Source: Ascaphus truei (lineage: Eukaryota > Chordata > Amphibia > Anura > Ascaphidae). From it: a stretch of DNA of 64,000 nucleotides. The notes beneath the pieces are model-generated. The model searched no databases. It was not told the origin of the DNA and saw only the letters and a list, made by a program, of their open reading frames with translations. A program made the position numbers and the translations under genes. Positions 21,724-34,762 of this stretch are shown here, piece by piece; positions within the stretch are counted from its first letter, which is position 1; each line of letters begins with the position of its first letter. The DNA lies in NCBI GenBank assembly GCA_036426205.1, contig CM071573.1:72514580-72578579 (forward strand), given 5' to 3'.

Positions 21724-24700
21724 ATCACAGCCTTACTCATTAACTGCTTGTGCCTGGTTTATTTTTTCCCCATTAAGATCCTGCAAGTTGTAAATTGCAT
21801 ATACATAATATGGTCGGCATTGTCAGTATTGTACAGCTTTGCTTAAGTGAATGCAATATTTTCATTAACTGTCTGCAGAAAAATCTAGTTGCATAATCTA
21901 TTAATCCATTAACAGACATTTACCGATTTAGCTCTGAGTTTTGGCTAATTGCTTGATCAGACGGCAGCAACACTTTATGCACTGCCCAGCTTTGTCTTTT
22001 TTTTTTTAACTACAAGATGACATTGCATATGTCAACATTTTGTATACAAGTCTAATATATACTGTGTATTTATAAGTATGTATATTTTACTGCCCATTAT
22101 ACAGTTTTTTTTTTCAAGACCTATGCAAGTATATATGGCATATTTATCTAATTATTTGTGGACATTAAGTGTATTTATTCAAAATCTTCAGAACTGCATG
22201 AAAACGCAAAAATATAATGTCTTTTTGCTCATTGCCCAGTTCAGTGTAGTATTCTAAAGTTTTTCTCTTCCGTTATGTATACTTGCTGAAACATGGCATA
22301 CAGATATAGGAGGCTAACTAATACCCTTAAGCAGTAATAGCCAGCCCTCCTTCCCCAAAATATATATTATTCATTGGATCAATATTTGCTTTTGAGCCTG
22401 CTCTTTTCAGGTAAAAAAAAAATGGTTGCCAAACAAAGGTCAACTGTGCTTGTCACAATAACACATTCATTCAATCAATCAAGTGAGGCTGCTAGTGACT
22501 ATTTTTCAACCTAAAAATTGGGACTAAAAACATTAAACATTTGCTAAAATGGGGGACTAGCATGGTCCAGTAAACCAGTTGTTCAGTTAATATAACAAGA
22601 TAAAGAATGCAAACGGCACAGCTTTACGTTTAGCAAGGCGGCCGAGTTTCCTTTTTGGACAGGTGTCAATACTGTAAGGTACATTTTTATAAAATATCAA
22701 TATACATTCTTTTCAGCTAGCTATCTGCAGTTGCATCAAGAAAGTGAAAATTAAGCCATTTTTAAATCTGACGTAGAACCTGCAGTCAAGTCTGTTAAAA
22801 ATGTACAGTAATTTATTTCCTATTAAACATTCGTTTTTAAATAAAATATAATTTGTTTGATTGTACAGGCACGTTAGTGTAATTATTAATGTTTATATAT
22901 ACAACCCCCCCCCCCCCCCGTGTAAGGGTTAGACCGAAGATACACAAATACAATTATTTAAGCTAAAGCTGAAACATTAAATATTTTAACCAAGGCTGTA
23001 GGGATGGAAACTTGAAATTGTTAGTAGGATGGTTTTCCATGGTATGTTCAATTTCTGCAAATGGGAAGCAAAAATAAAACAATGCCTGTGTAAGTACAAT
23101 CATACGAGGAACACACAGAGCATATCAACTGGTGCTCACAACATTATAAATTGCACATAATGTACAAGTATGGTATACAAGAAGACCTACTCAATCATGG
23201 TGTCGCAGTGCTATCTTATTTATTTGCACACAATCGTGAAAGTGGTGTGGTGAGCTATTTTAGTGCGTTTTCTGTGAAACCTATAGGATGGATAGTGCCC
23301 ACATCTTTTTTTTTTTTTTTTCATTTAAATTGACCTTGCTGTAAATTCTTCATACAGAGACACTGTTTCTATTTAATATTGTAATAAGCAGGGTAACACG
23401 TGGTTAATGAATGATCTAACTTTCATTTACGTGCAAGGTAGAAAGACCATGTTGATTCATATTTATAAAAAGGAAGGCAACATAAAACTGCCCGTCTGGC
23501 CTTGAGGTAAAAATTGAGATAACACACAGTTAATGCACAGTGTTATTGTATCATTAATGGTGTGTTACTCTGTTTCTCACTGAATAGGGTGATTACTTTA
23601 ACTTAATGTCATTTCCATTGGGGATCTTTGATACCTGTCTTGCTATGCGCTTAATTATGTAGCAATGGTACATAACTGGTGTACCTTTTGCATGTTTAAT
23701 ATTGAAAAACAGCTTTGTTACCATAGTTGGCACAAAATAGCATCATTTGTTTCACTTTTCACAGCTAAATCATCTCCACATAAAGAAGCACATATTGTAT
23801 ATTCTGTGGCTTTAAGTGCTAGTAAATACTGTACCATTTCATCCTTGTTTACAGGACCCATTAGATCTAATTTCCTATTGATTCAAGTAAAGCTATGTAA
23901 CCATATATGCATGGGTTAGTAATGTGAAACACTCGGCACCAGTGCAATATTTATAGCCCAAGGCATTCTTAGGTGCTAATTTCCAAAGTTTTGGAAGCGC
24001 TATGATGCACGTGAAATTCAATTTTTCCCTTTTCTTGAGTCCACTGTTTAAAATTGATTAGTCTGTTATAAGAACTCATACTGCAAATGCTAAACAGCTT
24101 TTAAGTATACCTTAATGTTGCCAACATAGCACACATTGACAAAGCTAGCATAAGTCATAATGACATTATATAATTTGTTCGGTTGGCATCATTAAAATGT
24201 CTGACGGACTCCGTGTTTGCAGATGAGAGCCATCATTCTGTTTTCAAATTGAAAATTGCGGGGGGTTTTTTATTCTGCATATCTCATTGATTAACAATAA
24301 AGGTCTACTGTAGTGTAGTGTCCCTTTAATTATCTTTTTAGTCTCCATTTACATTTAAAAGGGGAAGTCTAATCAGAAAAATACATTAAACTGCCTTTCC
24401 TCAAGTTTCTTCTGGTTTGTACAAACTGAACAAATATTACAACTTGGATAGTTGTCTTGATTTTAAGTATTGAAATAATTATATTTAAAACTTCTCGTCT
24501 GGTTAGGATTTGTCTGTGGGAGGGATTGGTATGTAAAGAAAACAATAACCACATTGGTGGGCATTTGTGACAGAGACACTTGCTAGAGCCAAGTCACCTT
24601 AGTGACGTTCAAACATTCCTGCTTTCTTTATATATTGATTGGGGTCAATCCACCCAGCTTCATATTAATTGGATCACATCCAACTGCCATAGTTAGAATT

Positions 24701-24880
24701 GGTCAACAAAAATATTGGCATGGTAGATATAATCTATCCAATCCTAGCCTTGGTAATTCCTTGCTTGCCCAACATCCAAATTCAATGTATTTTAACTTTG
24801 GCCATTTTTATTTTCTAGTGAGTCCATGCATTTTTAACCCATGGATCCTGTGAAATTATTGGGTTCATTGCAAAGTCTAA
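21724..24880 (+). other. Noncoding sequence downstream of the gene
   Basis: AT-rich, with several AATAAA-type hexamers (for example near 22845 and 23074) that could end the transcript but cannot be ranked. A C run lies at about 22904-22919. No repeat family or ORF is supported. Confidence 0.4.
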
Positions 24881-24894
24881 ATCAGAAAACTTTT

Positions 24895-25150
24895 TTTTTG
24901 TCTGTGCCCCCCTGCCTGCTTTGCCCCCGCCTCAAGCATTCCCCCTCCTCCGCTTACCGTTTCGCCGTTGTTTCTGACGTCACAACGTCATGTGACATGA
25001 CGCCGCATTGTCATTGCTACACGTTGCCCGAAGCCACCGGAGACAAGGTAAGGGAACTTATAGAGGCTTTGCGTGCTCCCCTGGCATTTAATTGAAATGC
25101 TTTGGAGAAGAGCGCTGGGCATCTGTAAGCGCTGCACCCCTGGTCTAAAT
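24895..25150 (+). mobile_element. GC-rich interspersed element, copy 1 of 4
   Basis: Contains GACGTCACAACGTCATGTGACA, GAGGC..GCGTGCTCCCCTGGCATTTAATTGAAATGC and AGCGCTGGGCATCTGTAA. The final part folds on itself around TTTAATT. Homologous copies lie at 31493-31785 (plus), 60492-60712 (minus) and 61003-61268 (plus). Confidence 0.7.
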
Positions 25151-25224
25151 GACCAGGCAAAGCCTTTCATATTATAACATTAGGTGAAAGCCGTTTTTAA
25201 CCACTAATGTGAGAGTCTTGGAGC

Positions 25225-25332
25225 AGGGGTGGCCAACTTCAGTCCTCAAGGGCCATTGTCAAGTCAGGTTTTCAGGATATCCCTGCTTCAGCACAGGTGG
25301 CTCAGTCAGAATGAATGTAGTTGGCCACCACT
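25225..25332. repeat. Foldback MITE, copy 2 of 7, right arm deleted
   Basis: The left arm (AGGGGTGGCCAACTTCAGTC to GCACAGGTGGCTCAGTCA) is complete, but only the last bases of the right arm (GTAGTTGGCCACCACT) remain. Confidence 0.8.
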
Positions 25333-26083
25333 GTCTTAGAGGGTTATTTGTCATAGTGAACATTTGCACTTTAAAAACTCCTATTTACTTCACTGGGAGA
25401 TTCTGTGAAATAGTGCCCTGATTGGCACTATTGCACTTTAATGTATAACTGCACTTAAAATGGAAATGTGTCAGATACACTTAAAGCTAGGAATTGTCTC
25501 TGTAGTTTTCTTTTTTACGGTTTGTGTTCTACCCCTGCTTTTGCTATACTGACCTTAGAAACCATTTCATGTACAGACACAGATGTTAACACCTGCCATG
25601 TACTGTACAGCCTTCTTCAATGATTTTTCTTTCCCTCTTGGTGTCTGGTGAAATTTTCTGGTTCGTTCATTGCATGGTTGGCAACCTTGTCCTTGTATCA
25701 TTTGAAAGAATTAGTATACTTTTATTTGTCTGCCCATGCAAGTTTGGAGGCTTTAGGGTAGATTCACCAAGCTCTGATGCAGGTTATCTCGCCCCTGACC
25801 TGTTCTGAATGCCATTTACTGAAATGACCATTAACACCGGATCGGGTGTCAGACCCCCACATAAGAGCTTATGAGTGAATGCGGCTTGATTAGTCCCTTT
25901 CTTGATTGAGGCTATAGTCTCTCTAGTTTATTACAGCTATTAGGCTCTTTTAGTGAGAGATTGAAACAAATCTAGGCCCTTCGTGATACATCCCCCTACT
26001 GCTTTTAAAAATAGAATACTGAATGGTTACAAAGTAATGACCATTACACCAACTGCACATATGTTTCAAATATTGATTTAGAA

Positions 26084-26315
26084 CAGGGGGGCTCAACTCC
26101 AGTCTTCAAGCTCCCCCAACAGGTCAGATTTTCAGGATATCCCAGCTTCAGCACAGGTGGTTCAATCAGAGGCTCAGTCGAATACTGCACTTCTAATTGA
26201 GCCACCTGTGCTGAAGCAGGGACTGATTGAGCCACCTGTGCTGGTGCTGGGATATCCTGAAAAACTGACCTGCTGGTGGAGGGAGGGTGCTTGAGGACTG
26301 GAGTTAAGCGCACCT
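26084..26315. repeat. Foldback MITE, copy 3 of 7
   Basis: Full palindrome with arms CTCAACTCCAGTCTTCAAGC and the inverted counterpart near 26290. The centre carries GAGCCACCTGTGCTGAAGCAGG, with one extra inner repeat. Confidence 0.85.
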
Positions 26316-27056
26316 GATTTAGAACTCAAAAGTAGCTGTGCCATTTTGCAGTTCGCACATTAATCTGCTTCCTTCGTGCCCGACCCAACGTCATCATTAA
26401 TTGCCAGAAAATACTTGACTTCTGGAAACAATATTGAGAAATAATTTTGCAGAGAAGCTAGAGGAGCAATACGCTGCCAGAGACTCCTGTACCTGATCAT
26501 TTAAAGAGTGAAAGACTATTTTATAGGTTTACATAATGAAGCACTTTCTTAGTCTTTACGAACTCCTAGGTAGAAGCCATCATATTTGTCTTGTAGGTCT
26601 AAGAGTTGCAGTGGGAAGGTTTCAATATACTGTATTTGCAGGGTGAATTTACTCTGAGAATTGTCTCTGTGACATCTCAGAACAGACTTCAGGTCAGATC
26701 TTTTCCCAACAGCAATGGGTAAGATTGGTTCAGTTTGTTTGGAGTACATAGAATGTAGTGGAATATGACTAGAAGAGGAGAAGGGATGTGAACATGTTGT
26801 GCAGAAACAAATATGATGGGCAAGTTTGATGTTGACTAAAGACACATGTATGAATATTTTTGGTGTAGCACCAAGTGCAATGTAGAAATGTTTCAATGCT
26901 TCTTTCGAGAGATGTCCAATTCTTAGGCAGCCGTGCGTGTGAGAAAACAAGAAGCCTTTCAAATAAACATTCATTAGTGATCATTAAGGACAACTGCTTT
27001 ATAAACCCTCCTTGATCAAAACAATTTTGGAATTGCTGCACCATTTTGTATAGGAC

Positions 27057-27347
27057 CCTATGGCTGCGTCCATAGTGCGAGCTGTGGCACTAACAAAATG
27101 CAGCAGATCTAGGGCAGCGGCCATAGTGTGTGCGATGGCGCGGCAGTGTTTTGAGCCGACAAAAGCTTTAGATTTTTTGTGCGATGGCTGCGACGTGTGT
27201 GGTTTGACCAATCGGGGCAAACCAGCCTCGTGTCGTCACGGCAACGCCTCCTCGTCCCGCGAAAATCAAAGTCCATGGATCTCTCTGACGGGCGCGCGTG
27301 ACTCCCTGCGCTCCATCGCACGCGCCTGCACTATATCCGAGGCCTAA
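27057..27347. mobile_element. CpG-rich MITE, diverged copy
   Basis: About 290 bp, CpG-dense (GCGATGGCGCGGC, TCGTCACGGCAACGCC, GGGCGCGCGTG), ending CGCACGCGCCTGCACTATA as in the element at 21433. The ORFs across it on both strands (up to 95 codons) are by-products of the high GC. Confidence 0.6.
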
Positions 27348-28929
27348 GTTGGGAAACTAGTCGTATTTGAAATGTATCAGTTTTTGCATTTGTGTCTACA
27401 GGTAGAAAGTTATTTGTTGTCAATGGCAAAATTACTTTGAGAACGGAAAGTGGTACATGGTTGTGCCTTCATTTGTATCTTTGATATGTTACGAAATTGA
27501 ACGATCATGCACCTTTGTTCTTATAAATTAAACATTTGCAATATGCTGCCTGTGTCTGATATACGTGTACCATATTGACCAGCTCCAATAAGATATACGT
27601 GTAGGAAAATAGCATACAGTAGAGGTATTGCATTAGCCTGTTTCATTCCCCCTCATTTTAGGCTGTACAAGCTACTGATGGTATCTTAAAATTTTTTATC
27701 TTGTACTATATTTTTTTGCAATATCTTTAAAAGAAAAGTATGAAACTACTGTACTTTGTGTATAGGACAATTAGAAAATTAAGATAAAACACAAGGAAAC
27801 TAAATGCACTTTAAATGAGCATTATTGCTTGAAGTTGTGCCTACAATTATCAACTTGACTGCTGTTTTGTTTTGTTTTTCCATGTAAAAATAAAAACATA
27901 AAGTACATGTTTTATAATTGCTGTGTCTAAATTCTCATATAAAGGAAAAAATGAACTGGGATATTCTTCCATCATTACATATACTGTATATGGGAACTGC
28001 ATTTACTGGTACTGTATATCTCTGTATAATAGTAACTTTTATCCACCCATATGTTGGCACCCAGGCTACTAGACATAAGGTGCATTTTTGTGATGCCCAT
28101 TTTAAAACTTGTTAGGTCCATACATTTAACTAATGCAACATCCCTGATAGGAATGACTGGTAATTTACTAGATTGTTCATGTTGGGAATTGGATTTGTAG
28201 TTTAGCTACTACACAGGTAATATCTTTCAACACCTTGTGTGCGTATCTAATTATAGACTTTAAACTCATACCAAGGATTGAACCCCGCTCTTACCCTATA
28301 AAACGCAATGTGTAAAGTATAATACTTTCAAGGACTAAATGACCCGAACAAGTCAAACACTTGAGTCCCATTCTTTGTCATGTGGATGATCAGTATCCAT
28401 TTTTTTTTGTTTTGTTTTTGTTTTGTTTTTTACTCTTTAAGCTCGCCACTATTATTTGTGCACAGTTCTTGTCAGTTGGCTCTTACAAAAAAAATTGTTT
28501 ATTTAGAATAGAGGGGATAGTGATTTTTTTTTTTTATTAAATACCAACCGGAGCAAATTTGCATTGAAAATTAGTCAGTTTGTCCAATATGGGCCAGATT
28601 TCATGCAATTATTGCTTCTATACAATTTGTCCCTTCTACTTCTAATCGAGCAGTCCTGTAGTGAAGCTACAATCTAAATATTTAATACTTGTGACACATG
28701 AAGACTGTGACTATTCTCATTAGTTCTGTGTTGTGTAATTAGCCCAATCCCAGAGCATTTCGATTCTTTTATACTATTTGAAAGTAAATACTGTACATTG
28801 GGATTACCTTGTAAAAATATTAACATGTATGTGTACAAAGGAAAAAAATTATGTCCTCCAATTCTTAAACTAATGGACAAAAAAATAAAGATTTATCATT
28901 CTAAACATGTTTGTTCTGTACTGAGTGCA
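27348..28929. other. Intergenic, nothing recognised
   Basis: AT-rich with T runs at about 28404-28430 and 28526-28537. No ORF longer than 70 codons, and no repeat family recognised. Confidence 0.4.
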
Positions 28930-29121
28930 CATATTCGGGTCAAAATCCTGACTAGACGTGCGGATGCTTCCAGGTCCGTTTCTCGCACTTTCCCCACCAA
29001 AATCCATTTCGCGGTGTAAAATCCGCAAACGTATTTGGTCGGTTTTAATCTGCGTATTCATCAAACTCCGAAGACGGATTTGTAGAATCCAATCCGCGGA
29101 TTCAGCAATCCGTTGGCGGAC

Positions 29122-29155
<34 letters not shown>

Positions 29156-29352
29156 CAGTCAACTGATTTTGCTGAATCCGTTAATTGAATTCTACAAATC
29201 CGTCAACAGTTTCCAGAATCCGCGGAGTGTGTTGGCAATAATGGAAAACCCGCAAAACGCGTAATCACCTTTTTTGAGGTTGCATGGATCAAAGGAACCA
29301 GTCGATCCACTGCGGGTCCAAATCCACCCAAAAGGTTCGCTCATCTCTAATC
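28930..29352. mobile_element. Long imperfect foldback element with a poly(A) centre
   Basis: The two halves mirror each other: TTTGTAGAATCCAATCCGCGG and GAATCCGTTAATTGAATTC / ACAAATCCGTCAACAG, and GGATTCAGCAATCCGTTGGC against AACTGATTTTGCTGAATCCG. Between them is an A run of about 26 bases (29127-29152). The right end AGGTTCGCTCATCTCTA is a common terminus of frog DNA transposons as I remember them. Confidence 0.6.
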
Positions 29353-30589
29353 CTAACCCATTGAACTTTGAAAAAGATTGCATACGCAAGTAGGATCTTC
29401 TGCTAAGAGCTCACCTGTCATCTGATATAGGGTTTAGTGGATTAACTTGCATAATTATAAATCTCCTATACAGAAATGTTGTGAAATCAGACGCAGACCA
29501 ACTCTGCCAAGATTGTGGCGGAACAGGTCATTTTATCAATGGGGGTGAGGGGCAGATTCTGTGTATCTGGGCACTGTCCTGAATGGAGCATTCTTATTAG
29601 TCATTGTCTCCGCACTGCCAATGGAATATATTTGATATTTTTGCAAGTGCGCATATTCAAAGTGTATACACTTGATATATACATGTTGGTTTTTCCCATT
29701 GGTTGCCTATACAAAATGTAGTACTTAAAACTTTTTTTTTTAAATAATCATATATCATTTTGGTTTAATTTAAGTATTTTAAAACATTCAGGGCTATATT
29801 TTTATATAGCATAAACTTCGGGCCAAGAAATACTACAAATGCCAGTCCTGTAACTACGGGGCACAAACCTTCAGCAATGAGCCCTTATTGTCTGATCAAT
29901 GAACCATTAGAAGCCACCAATTGTTAATGGAAAGAATTACTATTTTCGATTGAATCAGACATTGGAGAGTTATTCTTTATGCCTTTCCAAATCTTGGCAG
30001 CTTTGTGTAAAAAAAAAAAAAAAATATTCACCGACTACCTCAAGACACAGCCAGCATCTTATCATTTTAGATGCACCAAAAAAATGCTGTCACTCGAAAG
30101 CAATTTCAGAAACAGTACTTTGAGAGTCCCTTGATCACTAACCAAGAACCTTGTAATCTCTGTGAGAGCTGCATTACATCTGTCAATGTTCCTGCCTGGA
30201 TGTGACTGAACGTGATGTGCTGCTTAAAAGAAACCTCTGCTTTGAACAGGTATACTACACGATAGGATTAGAGCATAGATCAACCAAAGAACCATCTGTT
30301 TGTATATTGGATAAGCCATTGGTTGGGCAAGAATATAAAATAAGGTTTTCACAATGGTAATATTACAGTATTGGCTTTGTTTACATGGTAAGATGGGGTC
30401 TGATGACATGTATATGGTCATGAATCATGAAACCACACTAACCTCTGCATTCCGAACAAATACATCACTCATTCAAAGAAGCTAAGGTGTACCCAGTGAA
30501 AATGAAGAAGTACTGTGGTATAAAGTCCAATGAATGGGGTTCGTGGGACATTACTCCTCCCTCACCTTTAAAAAAAAAAAGAGAACATA
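29353..30589. other. Intergenic, nothing recognised
   Basis: No supported gene or repeat. An A run lies at about 30009-30023. Confidence 0.35.
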
Positions 30590-30597
30590 CACTAAAG

Positions 30598-31027
30598 CAT
30601 AGGTGGGCAACCTATTTTTCAATGTAGCCATTGAATGAAAAGTGACATTAACCAGGCCATGTAAAAATCCCCCCCCCCCCAACATCATCGTTATCTCCTC
30701 AACCCGAATTGTTTCTTCTTACCTTCTCTCCTGGCAGACAGCACCGGAACCTGTACCTGCAGGAGTTTATGGGGTCGGTGCCGCCGGAGTGTGGGCTCTG
30801 CCCCCGCTGTTCTCTGGTTATCCTCTCCTCCACTCAGCACTCGCCCCCTCACTGCTCCCGGCCACAGTCCGCGGCCCGCCCCCTCAGCACCAGCGCTTCC
30901 ATCGGCCGCTGCTGCACTTACATCAGGAAAAAGTTTGTTTTACTGTGGGAGCTGGCAAACTCATTCGCCACACTTCCATGGCCAATTTGCCATTTGTGGT
31001 GATTGGTGACAGGGTTGACCACCTATG
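30598..31027. mobile_element. hAT-like MITE, 430 bp
   Basis: CACTAAAG (30590-30597) and CACTACAG (31028-31035) form an 8-bp target duplication with one mismatch. The element starts CATAGGTGGGCAACC and ends in the inverted GGGTTGACCACCTATG. The interior is C/G-rich (CGGCCCGCCCCCTCAGC) and noncoding; the 134-codon ORF across it has no transposase motifs. Confidence 0.8.
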
Positions 31028-31492
31028 CACTACAGTATATCCTTGACAATTTTTGGCTCTTCAGCATAATCTAAATTTGTTATTCCAGAAGAAAATTGAA
31101 CCCGAGACAAGTAAACCTTCCATATGTCACACACAGTTCTTTCTAAATGGGATGTTTGTACAAATTTCAGCAAATAAAAATAACGTTTGTGAACACATTC
31201 ACGTCTCAGACAGGTTTGCAACCCCCGACCCTTGTGCCATCGACGCTTGCCCTTTCCGTTTACAAGGTCAACCATATAAACAGACACTTTGGATAAAAAT
31301 GGGCACAGCCTTTTATTAACGAACACCTGTACATGTGCAGCAAGTCATCCCACCCATTGAACCTGATTTTGCCCACCGCTGCTACATGACCCAGTGAGCA
31401 CTCTTGGTTCATAACACGTGGGGTCTTAGGAGTACACCCCTAGGACTAGCGTACCTGGCCCTGACCCATGAGCGCATCCTTTAGACCAAACC

Positions 31493-31785
31493 TTTCAGTC
31501 TGTGCGCCTCCTGCCTGCTCTCCCCCCTTTCTTGTGCCCCCTTCCCCCCCCCCCCCCCACAGCTGGTGTCCAGCGTTTTCTGATATCACGGTCATGTGAC
31601 ACCACAGCGTCATTTGACAGTGTTACCATGGCGATGTGCCGCTGGCAGCCGCCGAAGACCAGGTATGGGAAGTTACAGAGGCCTCGCGCTCGCTCCCTGG
31701 CATTTAATTTAAATGCCTTAGGGAAGAGCATGGGGCCTCTGTAACCGCCACGTCCCCCTTGGTTTGCACACCCCTGCTTTAGATC
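31493..31785 (+). mobile_element. GC-rich interspersed element, copy 2 of 4
   Basis: TGTGCGCCTCCTGCCTGCTC, GTCATGTGACACCACAGCGTC, GAGGCCTCGCGCTCGCTCCC, GGCATTTAATTTAAATGCC and GGGGCCTCTGTAACCGC match the copies at 24.9, 60.5 and 61.0 kb. The right end TTTGCACACCCCTGC resembles a hAT-type terminus. A C run of about 14 bases lies near 31545. Confidence 0.7.
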
Positions 31786-32099
31786 CTTCGCATTTCTCAA
31801 CATTTAACCACCTGGGCAAAACTGACCAGTCTGCACTTCTCCAGCTGTTACAAACATACCACCACACCTTTTACCATACCCTCGTTATATCCTCTTCCCT
31901 CTTTTTATCTTATTTAAAAAAAAAAAAAACCTGTTAGGACAGTGTTTTATGTTTAATGTTAAAATACAATTTCCCAATAACCTAAAACCTTTTTGGGAGG
32001 TACTTGGAGGATGAGGGGGTAGGTCACCGGATAACAGCCCCTTAAATAACCTACCCCTTCTCGCCCCCCCACTCATCACTGCATGACCACTCAGGCCAA

Positions 32100-32225
32100 G
32101 GATCATGCTCTCTTCCCCTCGGGGAATCCCATATCTCTTGGCATACAATAATTCCACTGCAGCCAGGGATTATGGGTAATGACATGCAAATGAGCAGACT
32201 GCCAAAAACCTGTGAATATCTGTGC
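32100..32225 (-). mobile_element. MITE family X, reversed partial copy
   Basis: On the minus strand it reads CTCATTTGCATGTCATTACC, CATAATCCCTGGCTGCAGTGGAA, matching the middle of the copies at 18.5 and 53.6 kb. Confidence 0.55.
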
Positions 32226-32909
32226 AAACTCATTTAGTATTTCATGCAGCAACATTAATTTTTAACCCCCCCCTCCCCCATTTCTTTAATTGTGACGCCC
32301 CTTCCTTTTGCGATCTGTCTGTTTGGTATATTTATGTCATTTTCAACTTCTGAGATACAGGGGATACAAAAAGAGCACCAGGGTGAAATATGGGTGTCTG
32401 AAATATACGAGAAAAATATCAAAACTGAATTTTGCCTTATCCTGAAAGAAGGCGCTCCCTTCCTTTCTCTCTGTGCTTCACTGCTTCACTCCAACGGGAG
32501 TAAACTGGGGAAAGGGGGCGGCCTGTGTTTGTTGGAAAGAACCGTATAAACTTAAGTCGACCTCTGGGAAAATTTACAGGCATCTGTAACATCTACGTGT
32601 TCGGGGTTGCTGCCTTTAGAAGCGGCATTCGCTTTGTTTATTCCAACATCCAAACACCTTACAACAATACTCTTTAATGGTACGTTTGTCACTGATGGCA
32701 AAATGAATGTATCGTCGTTGTAAAGGTAAAACTCATTAAGTGCGTTTCTGGCAGAAACGCAATAATAACCGCACTTCCTGACTTGGAATTTCTTGATATT
32801 TCTATTGAAAAACTCAGGACAGGTTCTGAGTCTCTGAGTTTTTTAATAGAAATAACAAGAAACTCCAATTCAGGAAGTGCGTTTTTGCCAAAAATACAAT
32901 ATCTTAGTG
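32226..32909. other. Intergenic, nothing recognised
   Basis: At 32746-32880 an imperfect inverted repeat (GTGCGTTTCTGGCAGAAACGCAAT... mirrored by ...CAGGAAGTGCGTTTTTGCC, with ATTTCTATT inner arms) suggests a small foldback element. Otherwise nothing is supported. Confidence 0.4.
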
Positions 32910-33148
32910 CAGGGATGCCCAACTCCAGTCATCAAGCACCCCGCCCCCCCCAATAGGTCAGGTTTTCAGGATATCCCAGCTTCAGCACAGGTAGCTGTCA
33001 ATGACTGAGCCTCTGAGCCGCTTGTGCTGAAGCAGGGACTGATTGAGTCACCTGTGCTTAAGAAGGGATATCCTGAAAGACCTTAACTCTTTGGGGGGGG
33101 GGGGAGGGGGGGGGGGGGGGGTTGAGGACTGCAGTTTAGCACCCCTGC
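32910..33148. repeat. Foldback MITE, copy 4 of 7, with G run
   Basis: Arms GCCCAACTCCAGTCATCAAG and the inverted counterpart near 33120, with the usual inner GCTTCAGCACAGGT...GAAGCAGGGA pairing. A G run of about 30 bases (33092-33121, two interruptions) lies inside the right arm. Confidence 0.85.
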
Positions 33149-34594
33149 TTAGAGAACATCTAACAAAGTCCTTGTGAAGCAAGTGTCCCAGGCCTCTCTA
33201 TTTCTTATGTAATGAGCATCAACAGACCTGCATATGATCCTTATGCCGAATAACAGGTATATTAACATGTGTTGTACTTTTCCATTCAAAGATCACAGTG
33301 CAAAGCAGCTTTTCAAATGTAAACATTTGAATATAAACTATAACTATATGGTTATGTACTGTAGTCGCTGCATTTTTATCCCAACTTTGCAACAGAGCGC
33401 TGATGGGTAGTGAGTAGTGTGTTTTCTTTATTTCATTGTGTTTTTTTCCACTCCTTGCTTTTTGGTTTGCTGACTCCCAGAGGCTTAGGGAGCGGTTTGG
33501 GAGTATTTTTCCATGTTTATGTCCTTGAATGTATCAAGTTGAATAAGACAAAGTATTTTCCACCGTGACAGCAATGTTCCATAAATAACATTGCAGAGGA
33601 ACAGTGATACAAAAACGGAATTAGATACGAGATAAATAGTAAAAGTTTAATAGTAAAGTCAAAGTAAATATCAGGGCAAGGAAACTCTGAGGTGTGCGAG
33701 TCATACAGAGACTGGAGAAGTGTAGGTGCATAACACAAAGGGCACTATCAAGAGAATTGTAACTTCCCAGATCCTCCGATGTTTCTGGCAACATGGACTA
33801 CATAAGAAGTTGCCAATATATTTCCTACCCAAAGCTCAAGGACAAAAGGTAGTTCTCAAGCTGTTTTGATTGAAGCTAGATTATATCAAATAGATTACAG
33901 ACAGGAGTCCGAGGTCTATAGCCAAACCCACCCTTTTACAGATTAAAACTGTAGAAACAAAATCAGATTCGACAATTCTCCTCTAAAAATGGCCTAACTT
34001 TGCTGTATTTTAACATGGATTTGTTTCTCTACAGATTTTGCTTTTTGGGTTACAGGACTCTGGCTTTAACTGAGCTATAAAAAGATAACATCGCATCTCA
34101 ACAAATTCCTTACAGGGTTCATTTTTTGGTGAATAAACACATTCCCAATACCAATACTGTTTTTATTTCTTCTGTCCTGCAGTAGGTGGCAGTATGATAC
34201 AAGCTGGAAAATGTTGATACATTCATTTTATGTGTGTGTAACAGCTTCCAAAACGTGATACAACTACATCCATCATCTATGTGCTGTGGATACTAATACA
34301 CCGCTAATAATGCTTTCTTTCTTTAATATTATGGCTGGTATAAATCATAATACTAAAAGTAGTTGATAGGGGAGTGTAAGACTCAACTTGATTTAAACCT
34401 TTGCGGTCCGGAGGATACGAGGCACAAGATTGACCCAGAACCTCCAGCACATCGCGATCACGTGATCACTCGTCCGTGATGAGACGAACAGCATAGGAGT
34501 CCTTTTTTCTGGCCAGATCGTGCTCAGCTTTCAATGGGAGTGCAGACTCTTCAGTAGCCGATGAACAGAAAGACCACGGTAAAGCCATTTTGGC
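33149..34594. other. Intergenic, nothing recognised
   Basis: No coding or repeat assignment. ORFs are at most 73 codons. Confidence 0.35.
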
Positions 34595-34762
34595 AAGGGT
34601 GGCCAACTCCAGTTCTCAAGGGCCACCAACAGATCAGTTATTAGGGATAGCCCTGCTTCAGCACAGATGGCTCAATCAGTGGCTCAGACTGAGCCACCTG
34701 TTCTGAAGCAGGGATGTCCTTAAAACTCGACCTGTTGGCTCTTGAGGACTGGAGACCACTGC
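34595..34762. repeat. Foldback MITE, copy 5 of 7
   Basis: GGGTGGCCAACTCCAGTTCT to TTGAGGACTGGAG, with inner arms ATGGCTCAATCAGTGGCTCAG and ACTGAGCCACCTGT. Nearly the family consensus length. Confidence 0.85.
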
